NCBI GenBank assembly: GCA_963682175.1 | Contig: OY821787.1 | Coordinates: 22,980,501-23,044,500, forward strand | Origin: Triglochin maritima | Lineage: Eukaryota > Streptophyta > Magnoliopsida > Alismatales > Juncaginaceae | Direction of reading: 5' to 3' | DNA length: 64,000 bases | Shown here: piece after piece, positions 35,157 to 46,274 of the stretch | How positions within the stretch are numbered: the first letter of the stretch is position 1 | Layout: every line of letters begins with the position of its first letter | Program-made: the position numbers and the translations under genes | Notes under the pieces: generated by a model | Database searches by the model: none | What the model was told of the DNA's origin: nothing | What the model saw: the letters and a program-made list of their open reading frames with translations, nothing else

Positions 35157-35168
35157 GCTCTGATACAA
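35157..35168 (-). promoter_or_regulatory. Primer-binding site (tRNA-Met type, decayed)
   Basis: On the minus strand TTGTATCAGAGC follows the LTR end. One base differs from the usual TGGTATCAGAGC. Confidence 0.7.
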
Positions 35169-35171
35169 AAT

Positions 35172-36775
35172 TTAAGTTAGATCGATCGCTAATCTAGGGG
35201 AGTGAATAGATTATATGTCAATTTAGCCAAATAATGCACAATTAAAATAAAAATGACAAGATTGCAAACCAAAAGTCAACTCCGGATATTTATATAGGTT
35301 TCATCACACCACTGTGATCCAGTCCTCTCCATATGTTTAGATCACTCCTCCAACCCTACTCGAGAATTCATTAACCTCTTCATTTTGGGTCGAAGTTAAA
35401 CCCCCTTACAATCAGAGCCTTGCAAACACTCTCACCTTACTCGAATCTCCTCTCATCAGCCGAGAGGGATCTTCGTCCAAGTTTTACAATGCAATAGAAG
35501 TTGATTGAAGTTGTTGAACTCTAACATGAATGCACTCACGGATTGGAATTGAACTTAAAGTGGATTTGATTCGAGTTTGAGAGTTGATGGAGTTTTAAAG
35601 ACTTGGAGTTTGAGAGCACAAAAGTATGAAAGATTTTTGGCAACTAAAGTATATGATTGTGTATCTTAGACGAAGCTTTTATAGCCTTCAAAGCAAATAG
35701 AACCATTATGGTAAGTTGGTGAAGTTTGGACCAATAAGAAGCAACTAATGACTTAAGCTCAGGTAGAATTCAGAATTGGTTCGGTCGACCAAGGAACAAA
35801 CAGTTGTCCAGAACGATGAGGGTGTATTGGTCAGAATGAAGAACTCAGTTGACCAAATATTATTCGGATAACCGTTTACCAAATTACAGTAACTTTTTCC
35901 TAATTTCGACCAATTAAATTAGGTTCTCCGAATATAATTGGTTCACCGTGCAAAGATGGACAGTAAGGAATGGTCAGGTTCTAATGATCATGTTCGGTCA
36001 ACCGCAACGTATTCGGTAGACCGAAGTAAGTGTGGGTTTTCCACTGACAATTGTGGCTCAAAAGTTGGTTAATGGGTAACGTTCAAATGCCATGTGGTAA
36101 AGAGTTGTTGCGCTCTAATTAGCAATAAGGATTCGGTTGACCGAAGAATGCTCGGTCGACCGTTTCAGAACATTTCAAAAGGTGCTGCCAAATGACAAAA
36201 GATAAGTCCATTTGAGAACTTTTTGCCACGTGGGCCAATAGGATCTGGTCATTAGGATTATAAACATAGATTAAGTTCGCATGACTGATCCCAATTTCGT
36301 AGACCGAATCAAGAATTCCAGGGGAGGTCTTAATTCTACTGAGTACATGGAAACGATCGACCGATATGCATTCGGTAGTCTAAACCAAGAATTTCAGGGA
36401 AGGTTTAGATGCTACTAAGTATATGGAAATTGTATACCAATGAAGACTCGATCGTCCGTATGAGACAGGTTTGGTGATAAAAGCCAATACGGTCAACCGA
36501 CAAAGGCAGATTTGTCCTTTTGTACATCAAGTGTACATTTGATCATATGACTCAAATAAATATAAAATTACATGTTATGTCATTGAGCTTTGATTACAAA
36601 TCTTGCGCCTTGATCTTGAAGTTGATTAGTCGTTTCGTTTGAGCACCTACAATATTAGAAATGTACAATATATTTGCAATTTGACAATATGTTGTACGTG
36701 ATGTGTTAATTGGAGTTGTGCATAATATTAGTTTGTTAATCATTAAAATTAAGAATAATGGGCCAAAAGCCAACA
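35172..36775 (-). mobile_element. 5' LTR of the minus-strand SIRE-like copia
   Basis: The LTR is about 1604 bp and starts TGTTGGCTTTTGGCC at 36775 on the minus strand. Its end lies close to the primer-binding site. A TATA box (GCTATAAAA on the minus strand, 35677-35685) separates a U3 with decayed GGTCGACCG sites (35780-36510) from the downstream part. Confidence 0.75.
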
Positions 36776-36959
36776 ATTACCACAATTGACCACATCATGT
36801 ATCATCCTCTCTATGTCATCAACATCATCCTCTTCTGACTCATTTTCTATTTGTTGTGCTACCATTGTCATGACTACTTGGGCGCTCACACTTGCAATGT
36901 TTTTCCCGTGTGAATGCCATCATCTATGACGTCGCCTCACTTTGCCCACTTGGTGTTAT

Positions 36960-37103
36960 AACATTTCTTGTATGGGCATAAGATTTTCTTTCACGAATGT
37001 ATTGGTTGTGAGGACCGAATCCAATGCACAAGAATGACTTCAGATTCTCAGTGAATGTTTGACTAATTCTCTTGTCAAATATCCAACTTTTGTCAGAGTC
37101 CAT
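36960..37103 (-). pseudogene. CACTA-type transposase-associated domain fragment
   Basis: From the ATG at 37103 (minus) the frame reads MDSDKSWIFDKRISQTFTEN then LKSFLCIGFGPHNQYI. This resembles the N-terminal transposase-associated domain of plant En/Spm (CACTA) transposases, which opens with a 'DKSWM…R…Y…G…FL' pattern. The remainder toward 36776 is acidic and broken. Only a scrap remains, with no catalytic core, so the call is tentative. Confidence 0.45.
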
Positions 37104-37379
37104 AATACTATTGATTTTAGACAGAAAAACATGTTAAACCTAAAAGAATGTTTTGTATTATAATTTTATAGAAATTTAGGCAGAACCTAAAAAAAATTCC
37201 ATCTCAATTACAAGTCCTGGAATAACAAGAAAAACACATTTTTCGGCATCCATCGCAATTACATTCATATCGTCCAAATGCCACATCACATAACATTCAT
37301 ATCATCCAATCCAACACACATTTCAACATATCCTACATTATCGCCAAACTAAAACGTCCAAACCAAAAAGACACTACTC
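37104..37379. other. Unassigned AT-rich sequence
   Basis: No gene, LTR end or clear repeat is seen. It lies between the CACTA-like scrap and the ~215-bp tandem repeats. Confidence 0.4.
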
Positions 37380-38020
37380 GTGATTATCCTACATCTCCAC
37401 CAATCACTACAAGTGTATAACATGCAATAAAACACCAATCAACAAACAAGACAGCTAAATCAATTCATGGGTCTAACCAACACCAATCATAAAGAAAAGA
37501 GTCCATATGACAAAAAATCTCATCTCCTCCTCCCACTTAATCACCAAACTCAAAAACCCTTAAAATTTACCACTTTTGATTATCGAACTCCAAATCCCAC
37601 CACTTCACATCTCCACTAATCACAACAAAATGCAACCGAACACTAATCCACAAACAAAAGAAAGCTGAAAAACTTATTTGGTCAAACTGACACCAATCAA
37701 ATATAAAAAAATAGAGTCCATATGACATGAAAAACTCATCTCATCCTCCCACTTAATCACCAAACTAAAAAACCCTTAAAAGCTACCACTTTTTTTATTA
37801 TCAAACCCCAAATCCCGCCACTTCACATCTCCACAAATCACAACAAAATGCAACCAAACAATAATCCACAAACAAAACAAAGCCAAAACACTTCTTGGCT
37901 CAAACCAACACCAATAAAACCTTAAAAAAAGTCCATTTGACAAAAAAAACTCATCTCCTCCCACTTAATCACAAACCCAAAAACATTTTGGGTCAAACCA
38001 ACACCAATGAAACACCTCAC
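37380..38020. repeat. Imperfect ~215-bp tandem repeats
   Basis: The phrase 'cccacttaatcaccaaact' and its neighbours recur near 37535, 37748 and, shortened, 37958. The flanking text keeps the same order (aaaccctta…, ccacttcacatctcc, caacaccaatca). About two and a half to three units are present, with the first and last truncated. Such internal repeats occur in CACTA elements, which fits the neighbouring transposase scrap. Confidence 0.7.
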
Positions 38021-38339
38021 ATCTTCTATTGAGTCTGTCCACCTCATCCTATATCTTGTATAGTTTAATAAAATTAATCCATCTCACTACCCACGTCTCA
38101 TACACTTTTATATTCTAAACCAATTAAATCAAAACTTAAAGCATTTTATAATCAAACCACGTATTCAAATCTATCATATGCAAATTTATTACATTCCAAT
38201 TTATCACATTGAAATAAATTCACTAATCAAAATCAAAATCACACAATGAATCATACAAAATCAAATTAGCTAACAAAATCTAAGTAATAAATCGACAAAA
38301 TCACACTCTAATCTAATTACTCTAATAACTAAATAACTA
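38021..38339. other. AT-rich, no gene seen
   Basis: The sequence is simple and A/T-rich, with no recognisable feature. Confidence 0.4.
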
Positions 38340-38900
38340 ATTAAAAGATTTGAAATAAAAAATAAAAGAGGTGGAGTTGGGTGTTGGTGGAGGTGGTGGA
38401 GGGGTTTGGTGGTGAGGGGACAGGGGTGGTCGGGGATGAGGGTGGCGGTGGTGGTGAGGGGATAGAGGTGTTCGGGGGTAAGGGTGGAAGTGGTTGTGGT
38501 GGTGAGGGGACAGGGGTGGTCGAGCATGAGGGTGGATGTGGTGGTGGTAGTCAGCCAAAGAGGGAGAGGGGGAAACAAGAAGCAAAGAGGAAAGTGGTGG
38601 AAGGAAACACTCACCGATGAAGAGGGAGGGGGCATGGCGAGGCGGGCGTCGTACGGGAAAGGTGGTGTCCCGACGGGGTGGCGTCAAGGGGAGGTGGCGT
38701 CGGCTGAGGCGATCGAGAGGCTTAGGGTTTGGATGGTTTTGGAAGAGGGTAAGAAAAGGGGAATCCCAAATCGGGCTCTTGATAAGAAACTTCACCGACG
38801 GAACATCTCCGTCGGGGCTTCTTTTTATATCCATTAGTGGTACGAGATGTGTAGATCTGATTATGGTTAATTTTCGAAATAATCTCTGACGGATGTGTTG
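38340..38900. repeat. G-rich imperfect repeats and a CCGACGGA fold-back
   Basis: At 38370-38560 units of about 40-50 bp built on 'ggtggtgaggggacaggggtgg' repeat three times, giving Pro/His-rich frames on the minus strand that are not credible genes. At 38796-38816 a short palindrome pairs CCGACGGA with TCCGTCGG, a pattern common in CACTA subterminal regions. Together with 36960-38020 this may be one decayed CACTA element, but no CACTA/TAGTG ends were found. Confidence 0.4.
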
Positions 38901-39239
38901 ATTCATTGAAATCTATTAGTTTTCTTTGTATAGGCATTTTTGTTTGATAAAAATCTTTAAAAGGATGTTACTTTAAAAGGATTCTATAGTGGACATTTTT
39001 CATTCAGATACTCAATTCAAATTATGGTTGTATCGTTCTTTAAATTTAAATATTCAGATGTGAAAATAATCAATTCTTCACATTAAGGTTGTGAGGATTC
39101 TGGTGAACATTTCTTATTTTGTTCACCTAGCCGAATCATGCATGCATTAGCGTTTGAATTTAAAGTTCAGACATTTGGATGGTCTGACTACATATTTTTA
39201 AGGATGTAGTAGTAAACGTAATTTCAACTCGTGTCATAG
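38901..39239. other. No gene seen
   Basis: AT-rich sequence without recognisable coding or repeat structure. Confidence 0.4.
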
Positions 39240-40092
39240 GGGCCCATATTAATTGTTTAAGCACTATTTAACCATATCATTTTGTAAAATAGAAGTTTGG
39301 TAGAGACATCTTTGATCATTTATCCACTCCTTGAGTCATGCTTAACCGTCAAGCCCCACTCAAGTGTATTCGATCTCATTTCCGGTCGAGACCAACACAA
39401 CTTTGTGATGAAAATATCGTTTCCAACTATAACTTGATTGCAATTGAAGAATATTGAATGAATCTTTGGAGTGGAATTCGATGTGAAAGAAGATTTGTTG
39501 GGAATTTTTGAGCTTAAGGATTGAGAGCACAAGTATAACAAGGAATATAGTGATTCTTAGTGCTTATTGTGCATGCCTCTATAATACTTGTTTATAAACT
39601 GGATCCGGAAAGAGCTTTCGAAGAAAGTGGGGGTAAGTAGATATCAACAAATTAAGAAACTTGGCACAATCAATCTAAGAAAAATTGGTTGACCTCTTTG
39701 ACAACAGACGTCCATTGTGAGCAATGATTCTGGTCAAAATAGAGCTCAGTAGTTACCTCATAAAAAGTCAGCCTAACAACGCTCACCAATCTTTGTAGAA
39801 ATTTGGGTGTTAAAGAGAGTTACGGTCGACCAAAGAACCATTGATTGTCTGCTTGGATATATCGGTAAGATTTCTTCTAGGACTATTCGATGATCAATAG
39901 GTCACCCTGATCAAGAATTATCTAGAAGTCGTGCCCAGTGCCAACAGCTATATTGACCCATGGCCAACCATTACAGGTCTAAAATATAATAGGATAAGAG
40001 TCATCTAGGGAGAGACATATGATGTCTGAGAAAGTGTTGAAATTTAGGTTTGATACTGACTAAATAAGGACTTAGATTTGATACTGACTCTA

Positions 40093-43000
40093 TGTTGGTT
40101 TTTTGGCCTTAATCTATGTTTTGATGATTTAATTAACCTAATCTTAATTATGATCATGGAGTAGCACACATATTGCATTGCATATATATTGCTTTGTGGT
40201 AACCTTTACAGGTGATCAAGACTCAAGGAAGAAAGGAAATCAAGTCAAGACATGTAATCAAGCTCATTTGAAGACATGTATTTTATATTTCTTTGAGTCT
40301 TTAGGAACTTGTGTATATTGAGTATACTTGAGCTAAAATCAACTTAAACACACACTAGGTTCCTCATAGAAGTCACACACGAAATTTCACATAATTTGGA
40401 CTTAAATAGATCACCCAAACTTAGACCGGAAAACACCAAACCTGAACCCTAACTGTCTGCCCCACGTTCGGTCGACCGATACAGGCCGTTCGGTCGACCG
40501 GATGATCAATTAATCATGTTTGTGTTTCCCTGTCTCGTTTCGGTCGACCGCACCTTTTCTTTCGGTCGACCGTTTGTGCTTATTTTCCCGACCGTTACTT
40601 TTGTCGTATATACCCAACGGTCGTATTCCTATTAAACCAATAATACCCCAAATACATTTTATGTATCGGTCGACCGAGGACCACGATCGGTCGACCGTTT
40701 GTCCATCTCTTGACAAACCCGAATCTCCTGTTGAAAAACGGTCGACCGCTAGACTTGTTTCGGTCGACCGATTATCCAATTGTTGTCAACCCCATAGTGC
40801 CTCGACGAAATCGGTCGAACGTACCCCTTTCTTGTGTTCGACCGATGACTTAAGTTTTCCTAAGTCGTACCGTTGGGCGGTCGACCGTTGCTTAACCGGT
40901 CGATCGGACTGTGTGCAAAACTGCCGTTTCATCGGTCGATGGATTGAGATGGACGGCTGAGATCGAGTCGGAGAAAAGTATATAAAGGTTGGTTTTACTC
41001 TCTCTCTCTCTCTCGTTCTCTTCTCTCTCACTCACTCTCTCTCTCTAGACGCGTCTCTCTCTCTCCATCAGAGTTTCGTCGGCATTTGTGGAGGCGAGGG
41101 GGCTGTTGGAGACGCCGGAAGCACGGGGATCGTCGTTGTGTTCGCCGGAGTTCGAGTTTATCGTGGAAAAGCTCGCCGTCGTTTCTTCAAAGGCTTCTTC
41201 AAGCCTTAAGGTATGTCAAACTTGCTTTCAAGCTCACCTAGTGTTAGTGTGGGAGTGGGAGCGGTCGACGGTAGGCCGTTTCGGGCTCGTCGGACCTGCA
41301 CAGCCGTTTCTGAACTATAAACGGTCGACCGGTGTTTTGGTTCGGTCGACCGGTTATAGTGTATTTTGGGCGAATCCCTCGCACCGGTCGAACGATGCCC
41401 TTTTGGGCGGTCGACCGGTTGTACAATTTTTAGTGAGAGAAAACGTCCTGTGTATTTTCGGTCGAACGGGACCCCTTTGCCGGTCGACCGAAAGTACTGT
41501 TGTAGGTCGGTTGGGGCGTTGACCATCTAAACAGTCGACCGCCTGTTTGACTCGTTCGACCGACGTTTAAGTTAACTTAATGGCCGGTCGACCGGAAGTG
41601 TGGTTTCGGTCGACCGTGATGTGAGGACTCTGGGTGAGTTCTACTGGTGGTTTTCGGTCGACCGATAGGGTTCTGTTGTTCGACCGTTTTACTGTTGATT
41701 GCGAAAATGGATTTCTACTGGTGCTTTTCGGTCGACCGGGACCCCTTTGTCGGTCGACCGTTTGGCGGGTTTTTCGGTTGGGCCAGTTCTCTGGGTGAGG
41801 ATCGGTCGACCGGAAGCCTTGTTTTGTTCGACCTTTTTACACTGTTTTTGTGTGTGTGTGTGTGTGTGTTGCTATTGATTGGCTAGAAGGCAACGGGTCT
41901 CCGGCCTTTTGGGGCTACGGCACAGACATTCCGGCCCTATAGCGATTAGTGGTGACACAGGTTGTGATTTGTGGTCGTGGCTCCGGTAACACTGATGCAA
42001 AACCGTGGCTCCGGTAACACTGAGGCAATGAGGGGGTTGTGTGGCCGTGTTTTGGACCGGCGGTGCCTTGTGTGCACGTGTGTTGGTGGGTTGGGGTGAG
42101 AGGACCCTTGAGACCCGTGTTGTTGGGCTATGGCCGGGAGAGAGGTCCCGGGAACTTAGCGAGTGTTTCTGTTGTGGTGTTTTACGTTTCTTTGCTCATT
42201 TCATTTCTGTCCATATATGTGTTAGGGTTTGGCATACTGGGTTTCCTCCTGGAAACTCAGGCATTCATTGTCTGCTTTCAGGCCGAGAGCGACGTTAGGT
42301 GGGTGGCGTCGGCGGAGGGAGCACTCGAGACCTGATCCTGCTTCCCTACATTTTGAGGTGGTTGTGATTACTTGTGTATATTCTCTGTATATGATCTTTT
42401 GATGTAATCACATTCTTTTGTAAACTCGTTCACATATATATATTATATGTTGGTGCACCAGTGTGTGTATTTCTTTCGTAATGTCCTCGTTGATTGTATG
42501 ATTTAAATTTGAAATTTTCCGCTGTGTTTGAGGACGTTACAGTTTCGGTCGACCGATTTAACTCAGAATTGGGTCCTACAGTTTCTGTTTTGTGTAATCA
42601 CACTTCAACTCACACCCAACCAATCCCAACGGCTCTATTCTCTCTAATGCCTATATAACGAGTTGTAAAACACATTTTAACGTAACTCTCCCACTACAAA
42701 CTTGTCCCAAACATTAGAGAGAATCACAAACACTCAAACCTCAATTTCCACACTTTAGTGATCAATTCCCTAATCCTACTCAAGTGTGCTCAAGAATTAG
42801 AGAGTGTTGTTCCACTCAACCTTTGTTCAAGAAGCAAGGACTTCGGATTGTGAGAGAAGAAAGTCAAGCTCGCGAGGTTGTTCGCGGAGTTTGTTTTGTA
42901 AAAGGCGTTCTCTCCCGGCCCGGAACGAGGAGTGGTTAGTGAAGATGTAGGCGGAGCTCGCGGAGTCGAGCGGAGCTTACAAGAGAGGACTAGGACCCGG

Positions 43001-43166
43001 GTGGGGTGCCAAACCTCTATAAAAACCGACGCGTCTTTGTGGTTTGCATTATTTCTTACTTGCTCGTTTAATTGTTTAAATTCCGCTGCATATAACTCTA
43101 TCGATAAAACGAGTAGGTGATTAGTTTAAAAGTGATTAGTGGACCCATAACCCACACGATCCAACA
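40093..43166 (+). mobile_element. Large SIRE-type LTR (3.07 kb), apparently solo
   Basis: It starts TGTTGGTTTTTTGG and ends 'cacgatccaaca'. The flanks CTCTA (40088-40092) and CTCAA (43167-43171) match at four of five positions, and no primer-binding site or gag follows, so it looks like a solo LTR. The outer parts (to ~40930 and from ~42542) parallel the 1528-bp LTR at 16206, including 'cgtat…caacggtcgtat' and a TATA near 42650. The excess length is explained by extra sequence in the middle. Confidence 0.7.
40931..42541 (+). mobile_element. Probable second LTR inserted inside the large LTR
   Basis: This interval is absent from related LTRs. It has its own TATA (tatataaag near 40980), a (TC)n tract, a G/C-rich body with about ten GGTCGACC octamers (41320-41810), a (GT)n tract near 41850 and a 28-bp duplication near 41970-42030. 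It ends 'gaggacgttaca', a typical chromovirus-like gypsy LTR end. GTTTC occurs on both sides (40926-40930 and 42542-42546), which could be the target duplication. However, the left edge does not start with TG, so that boundary is uncertain. Confidence 0.45.
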
Positions 43167-44217
43167 CTCAAGTAATAGATGACTGGTAGTTGGATAGTCA
43201 TTTGATACCTAAAATTGAGTGAAGCACTCTAAGGGCCTAGCTCTTGACCGCTGACCATCCAATCGTCTATTTTTCCACGAATTTTTCTTCTTGCGCATCA
43301 AGTGTACATATGATCATAAGACCCAAATAAATATAAAAGCGCATGTCTTCATTCGTAGTTGTATTAGAACTCTTGAGTCTTGAATCTTGATCTTCATTCC
43401 AAGCGCCTAAATAAGATAGAGCATGAATATATGCAAGTTTTGATTCTATGATTTAAGTGATGTGTAATTAATGTTATTAGTCACATTAGTTTGTTAATCA
43501 TCAAAACTAAATTAAGGCTGAAAATCCAACACTTACTTCATACCTTAATTTGAAAAGGTTCTTTTACTTGCATGTCATTCAAAAGCAGCATAATTCTATA
43601 TTTGCCATCACTCCAAGCTATTTGCCATCTCTCATCTCTCTCTTGAATCTTTCTGTTTACGTACCAAAAACATGTAATCTCCAAAAACAATGTTCAGACA
43701 ATCACAAAAACAATCACAAATTTAACCAATTCTCCAAAAACAATCACAAAAACATTAAGCAATTCTCCAAACACAACCACAAAAACATAACAATCCACAA
43801 CTTCTTTACATGTTTCAATTCCTCCTCATAGTCATATATGTTGAAATTGTTATCAACCCCGACCCCACGAAACTACGCCGAGGAAGAGAATGAAAACAAA
43901 GAAGATGAGAAGGAAACAACATATCCGATGAAGTCTCTGTCGTCCAAGTATGCGACTTCGAAGGTGGACGACACCACCCTCACCACCACCAACAACAACA
44001 ATGCAATTCGATGGAGTCTCTGGCTGACACCACCCTCGCCCTTCGGCGCAAATCCGTAGCAAATAGTGAAGTTGAAAATCAACGAAGCAAGAAAAGTTGG
44101 TGACCAAAAGGAATCTGTTAGAATCCCCAAATTCCCCAACCTGATTCCCCTGAAAAAGGCCGAAATCGGTTGGATCGGAACCTTGGTGGTCATGGTGGGG
44201 ACGTCGGTGGTCTGATC

Positions 44218-44591
44218 TATTGGATTAATCTAAGGATTAAGATGATGTTTGCCCAAAGCACTGACACGTGGCGCACTCTCATTAGCTGCGCATTAGGGTT
44301 TAGGGTGGGGACATCTATATAAGGAGGGGAGCCTCCCATTGGATGGATGATTCTTGTGTGCAAACCCTAGCCTCCACCCTAACCTTAGCCACCACCTCTC
44401 TCTCCCTCAAATCCGTCCCTTCCAAGTAGGACTCTTGGGTTGTGGATTTGTTCTTCTTCTCCTAGAGAGTAGAAGATCGGCCGGTGCTCAAGAAGACTCC
44501 GTGAGGTGATCGTCGATTCTTCTTCCGCTGCCACAGGTTCTCTCCACCAAGGTAAATCCGAACCTGTAGACTAGATCGTAGTTTGCTAACA
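44218..44591 (+). mobile_element. Array LTR copy 1
   Basis: 374 bp, TATTGG to TAACA, preceded by TGATC and followed by a TGGTACCAGAGC primer-binding site. Confidence 0.9.
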
Positions 44592-45329
44592 TTGGTACCA
44601 GAGCCATCCTGGTAAACTCCGAGTTTTTTGTTTTTTTGAGCATCTTTCTTTATTTCATTTGAGTTGAGATAATTTCGGTGATTCTTAGAAAGAAAAATTG
44701 GATACATATGTTGTTTTTTTTCTTTCTCTCCATTGATGCACCTAGGGTTTGGTGGTCGGTTTTTTGCTCCTCACCCGAGTACATTTTTTTTGGATTATTT
44801 GACTATGCGGCTAGGGTTTGATGGCATTTTTTTCTCACCCTAGCGCATGGGTTTTTTGATTCATCTTATACATGCAATTAGTTTTTTGATTCATCTTATA
44901 CATGCAATTAGTATTACATGATTCATCATCTCAAAACACAGTTAATATACATGTTGTCATTAAAGTTTTCGAAATGTCACTTTGTTAGTCGACTTTCCTA
45001 ACAGTGTTAGATTACTCATTAATTTGTTGCAAATCTTATAAAACCTGCCTTTTATAACTTCTCTCTCACTTCTCTTTTTTTCCTCATCCGTCTTTCTCTC
45101 TTTTATCTCTCTCACTTCTTTTTTTCTTCTCATCCCTTTTTTCTCTCTTATCTCTCTTGAATCTCTCTTTCCCTTTCTTATCTCTCTTGCTTCTTTTTTT
45201 CTCGTCCCTCTTTCTCTCTCTTTCTCTCTCTCTCTTCAATCTGCCACCTCTTGACCACCCACATCTCTCACATCTCTCTCTTATCTCTCTCTTGAATCTT
45301 TTTTGTTTACGTACCAAAAACATGTAATC

Positions 45330-45480
45330 TCCAAAAACAATGTTCAGACAATCACAAAAACAATCACAAATTTAACCAATTCTCCAAAAACAATCACAAA
45401 AACATTAAGCAATTCTCCAAAAACAATCACAAAAACATTAAGCAATTCCCCAAACACAGCCACAAAAACATAACAATCCA
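45330..45480 (+). repeat. 33-bp minisatellite within the array unit
   Basis: A unit of 33 bp built on 'caatcacaaaaacattaag' followed by 'caattctccaaaaa' repeats two to four times here. It recurs in every array unit (for example 43700-43790, 47030-47130, 48700-48800, 50375-50480, 52050-52150). The first array copy has fewer repeats than the others. Confidence 0.85.
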
Positions 45481-45900
45481 CAACTTCTTTACATGTTTCA
45501 ATTCCTCCTCATAGTCATATATGTTGAAATTGTTATCAGCCCCGACCCCACGAAACTACGCCGAGGAAGAGAATGAAAACAAAGAACATGAGAAGGAAAC
45601 AACATATCCGATGAAGTGTCTGTCGTCCAAGTCTGCGACTTCGAAGGTGGACGACACCACCCTCACCACCACCACCAACAACAATGCAATTCGATGGAGT
45701 CTCTGGCCGACACCACCCTCGCCCTTCCGCGCAAATCCGTAGCAAATAGTGAAGTTGAAAATCAACGAAGCAAGAAAAGTTGGTGACCAAAAGGAATCTG
45801 TTAGAATCCCCAAATTCCCCAACCTGATTCCCCTGAAAAAGGCCGAAATCGGTTGGATCGGAACCTTGGTGGTCATGGTGGGGACGTCGGTGGTCTGATC

Positions 45901-46274
45901 TATTGGATTAATCTAAGGATTAAGATGTTGTTTGCCCAAAGCACTGACACATGACACACTCTCATTAGCTGCGCATTAGGGTTTAGGGTGGGGCCATCTA
46001 TATAAGGAGGGGAGCCTCCCATTGGATGGATGATTCTTGTGTGCAAACCCTAGCCTCCACCCTAACCCTAGCCACCACCTCCCTCTCCCTCAAATCCGTC
46101 CCTTCCAAGTAGGACTCTTGGGTTGTGGATTTGTTCTTCTTCTCCTAGAGAGTAGAAGATCGGCTGGTGCTCAAGAAGACTCCGTGAGGTGATCGTCGAT
46201 TCTTCTTCCGCTGCCACAGGTTCTCTCCACCAAGGTAAATCCGAACCTGTAGACTAGATCGTAGTTTTCTAACA
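45901..46274 (+). mobile_element. Array LTR copy 2
   Basis: Same 374-bp LTR with TGATC in front and the primer-binding site behind. It has a few private differences. Confidence 0.9.

Larger units (their letters stand above)
27711..36775 (-). mobile_element. SIRE-like copia broken by three later insertions
   Basis: The pieces line up on the minus strand as one element: 5' LTR (36775-35172), primer-binding site, gag (35156-34546), gag (32884-32737), a 16-bp gag scrap (31169-31154), gag C-terminus to integrase (29587-27711). The gaps are filled by a plus-strand copia 3' fragment (32885-34545), a gypsy solo LTR (31175-32731) and a copia solo LTR (29588-31153). Translations on either side of each gap are contiguous. 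The right-hand gypsy LTR boundary at 27710 truncates the element within integrase, so RT, RNase H and the 3' LTR are missing. Confidence 0.85.
39240..43531 (-). mobile_element. Old copia LTR split by a younger LTR
   Basis: The right part (43167-43531) starts on the minus strand with TGTTGGATTTTCAGCC, a SIRE-type LTR start. The left part (about 39240-40092) resembles the inner half of the LTR at 35172-36775, with the 'ttgagagcacaa' segment and a weak TATA. The two flank the LTR at 40093-43166. The left end is not defined. Confidence 0.55.

Noticed and set aside
38270..38906. Proline/histidine-rich frames on the minus strand as a cell-wall-type protein gene
   Set aside because: They come from G-rich imperfect tandem repeats, exist in several frames at once, and have no signal peptide or conserved motif.
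41000..41070. (TC)n and nearby (GT)n tracts as regulatory features
   Set aside because: They are ordinary microsatellites next to a TATA box. No specific function can be supported from the sequence.
43700..43790. Regularly spaced short repeats resembling a CRISPR array
   Set aside because: The 33-bp units are directly adjacent with no unique spacers, in a plant genome. It is a minisatellite.
45521..45742. The ~73-residue plus-strand frame repeated once per array unit, as a possible tandem gene family
   Set aside because: It repeats only because the DNA unit repeats. Composition is low-complexity, no family is recognised, and longer overlapping frames exist on the other strand.
45556..45876. 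The ~106-residue minus-strand frame in each array unit
   Set aside because: Only its first few codons coincide with the p24 exon. The rest looks like intron or flank read through and shows no conserved domain.
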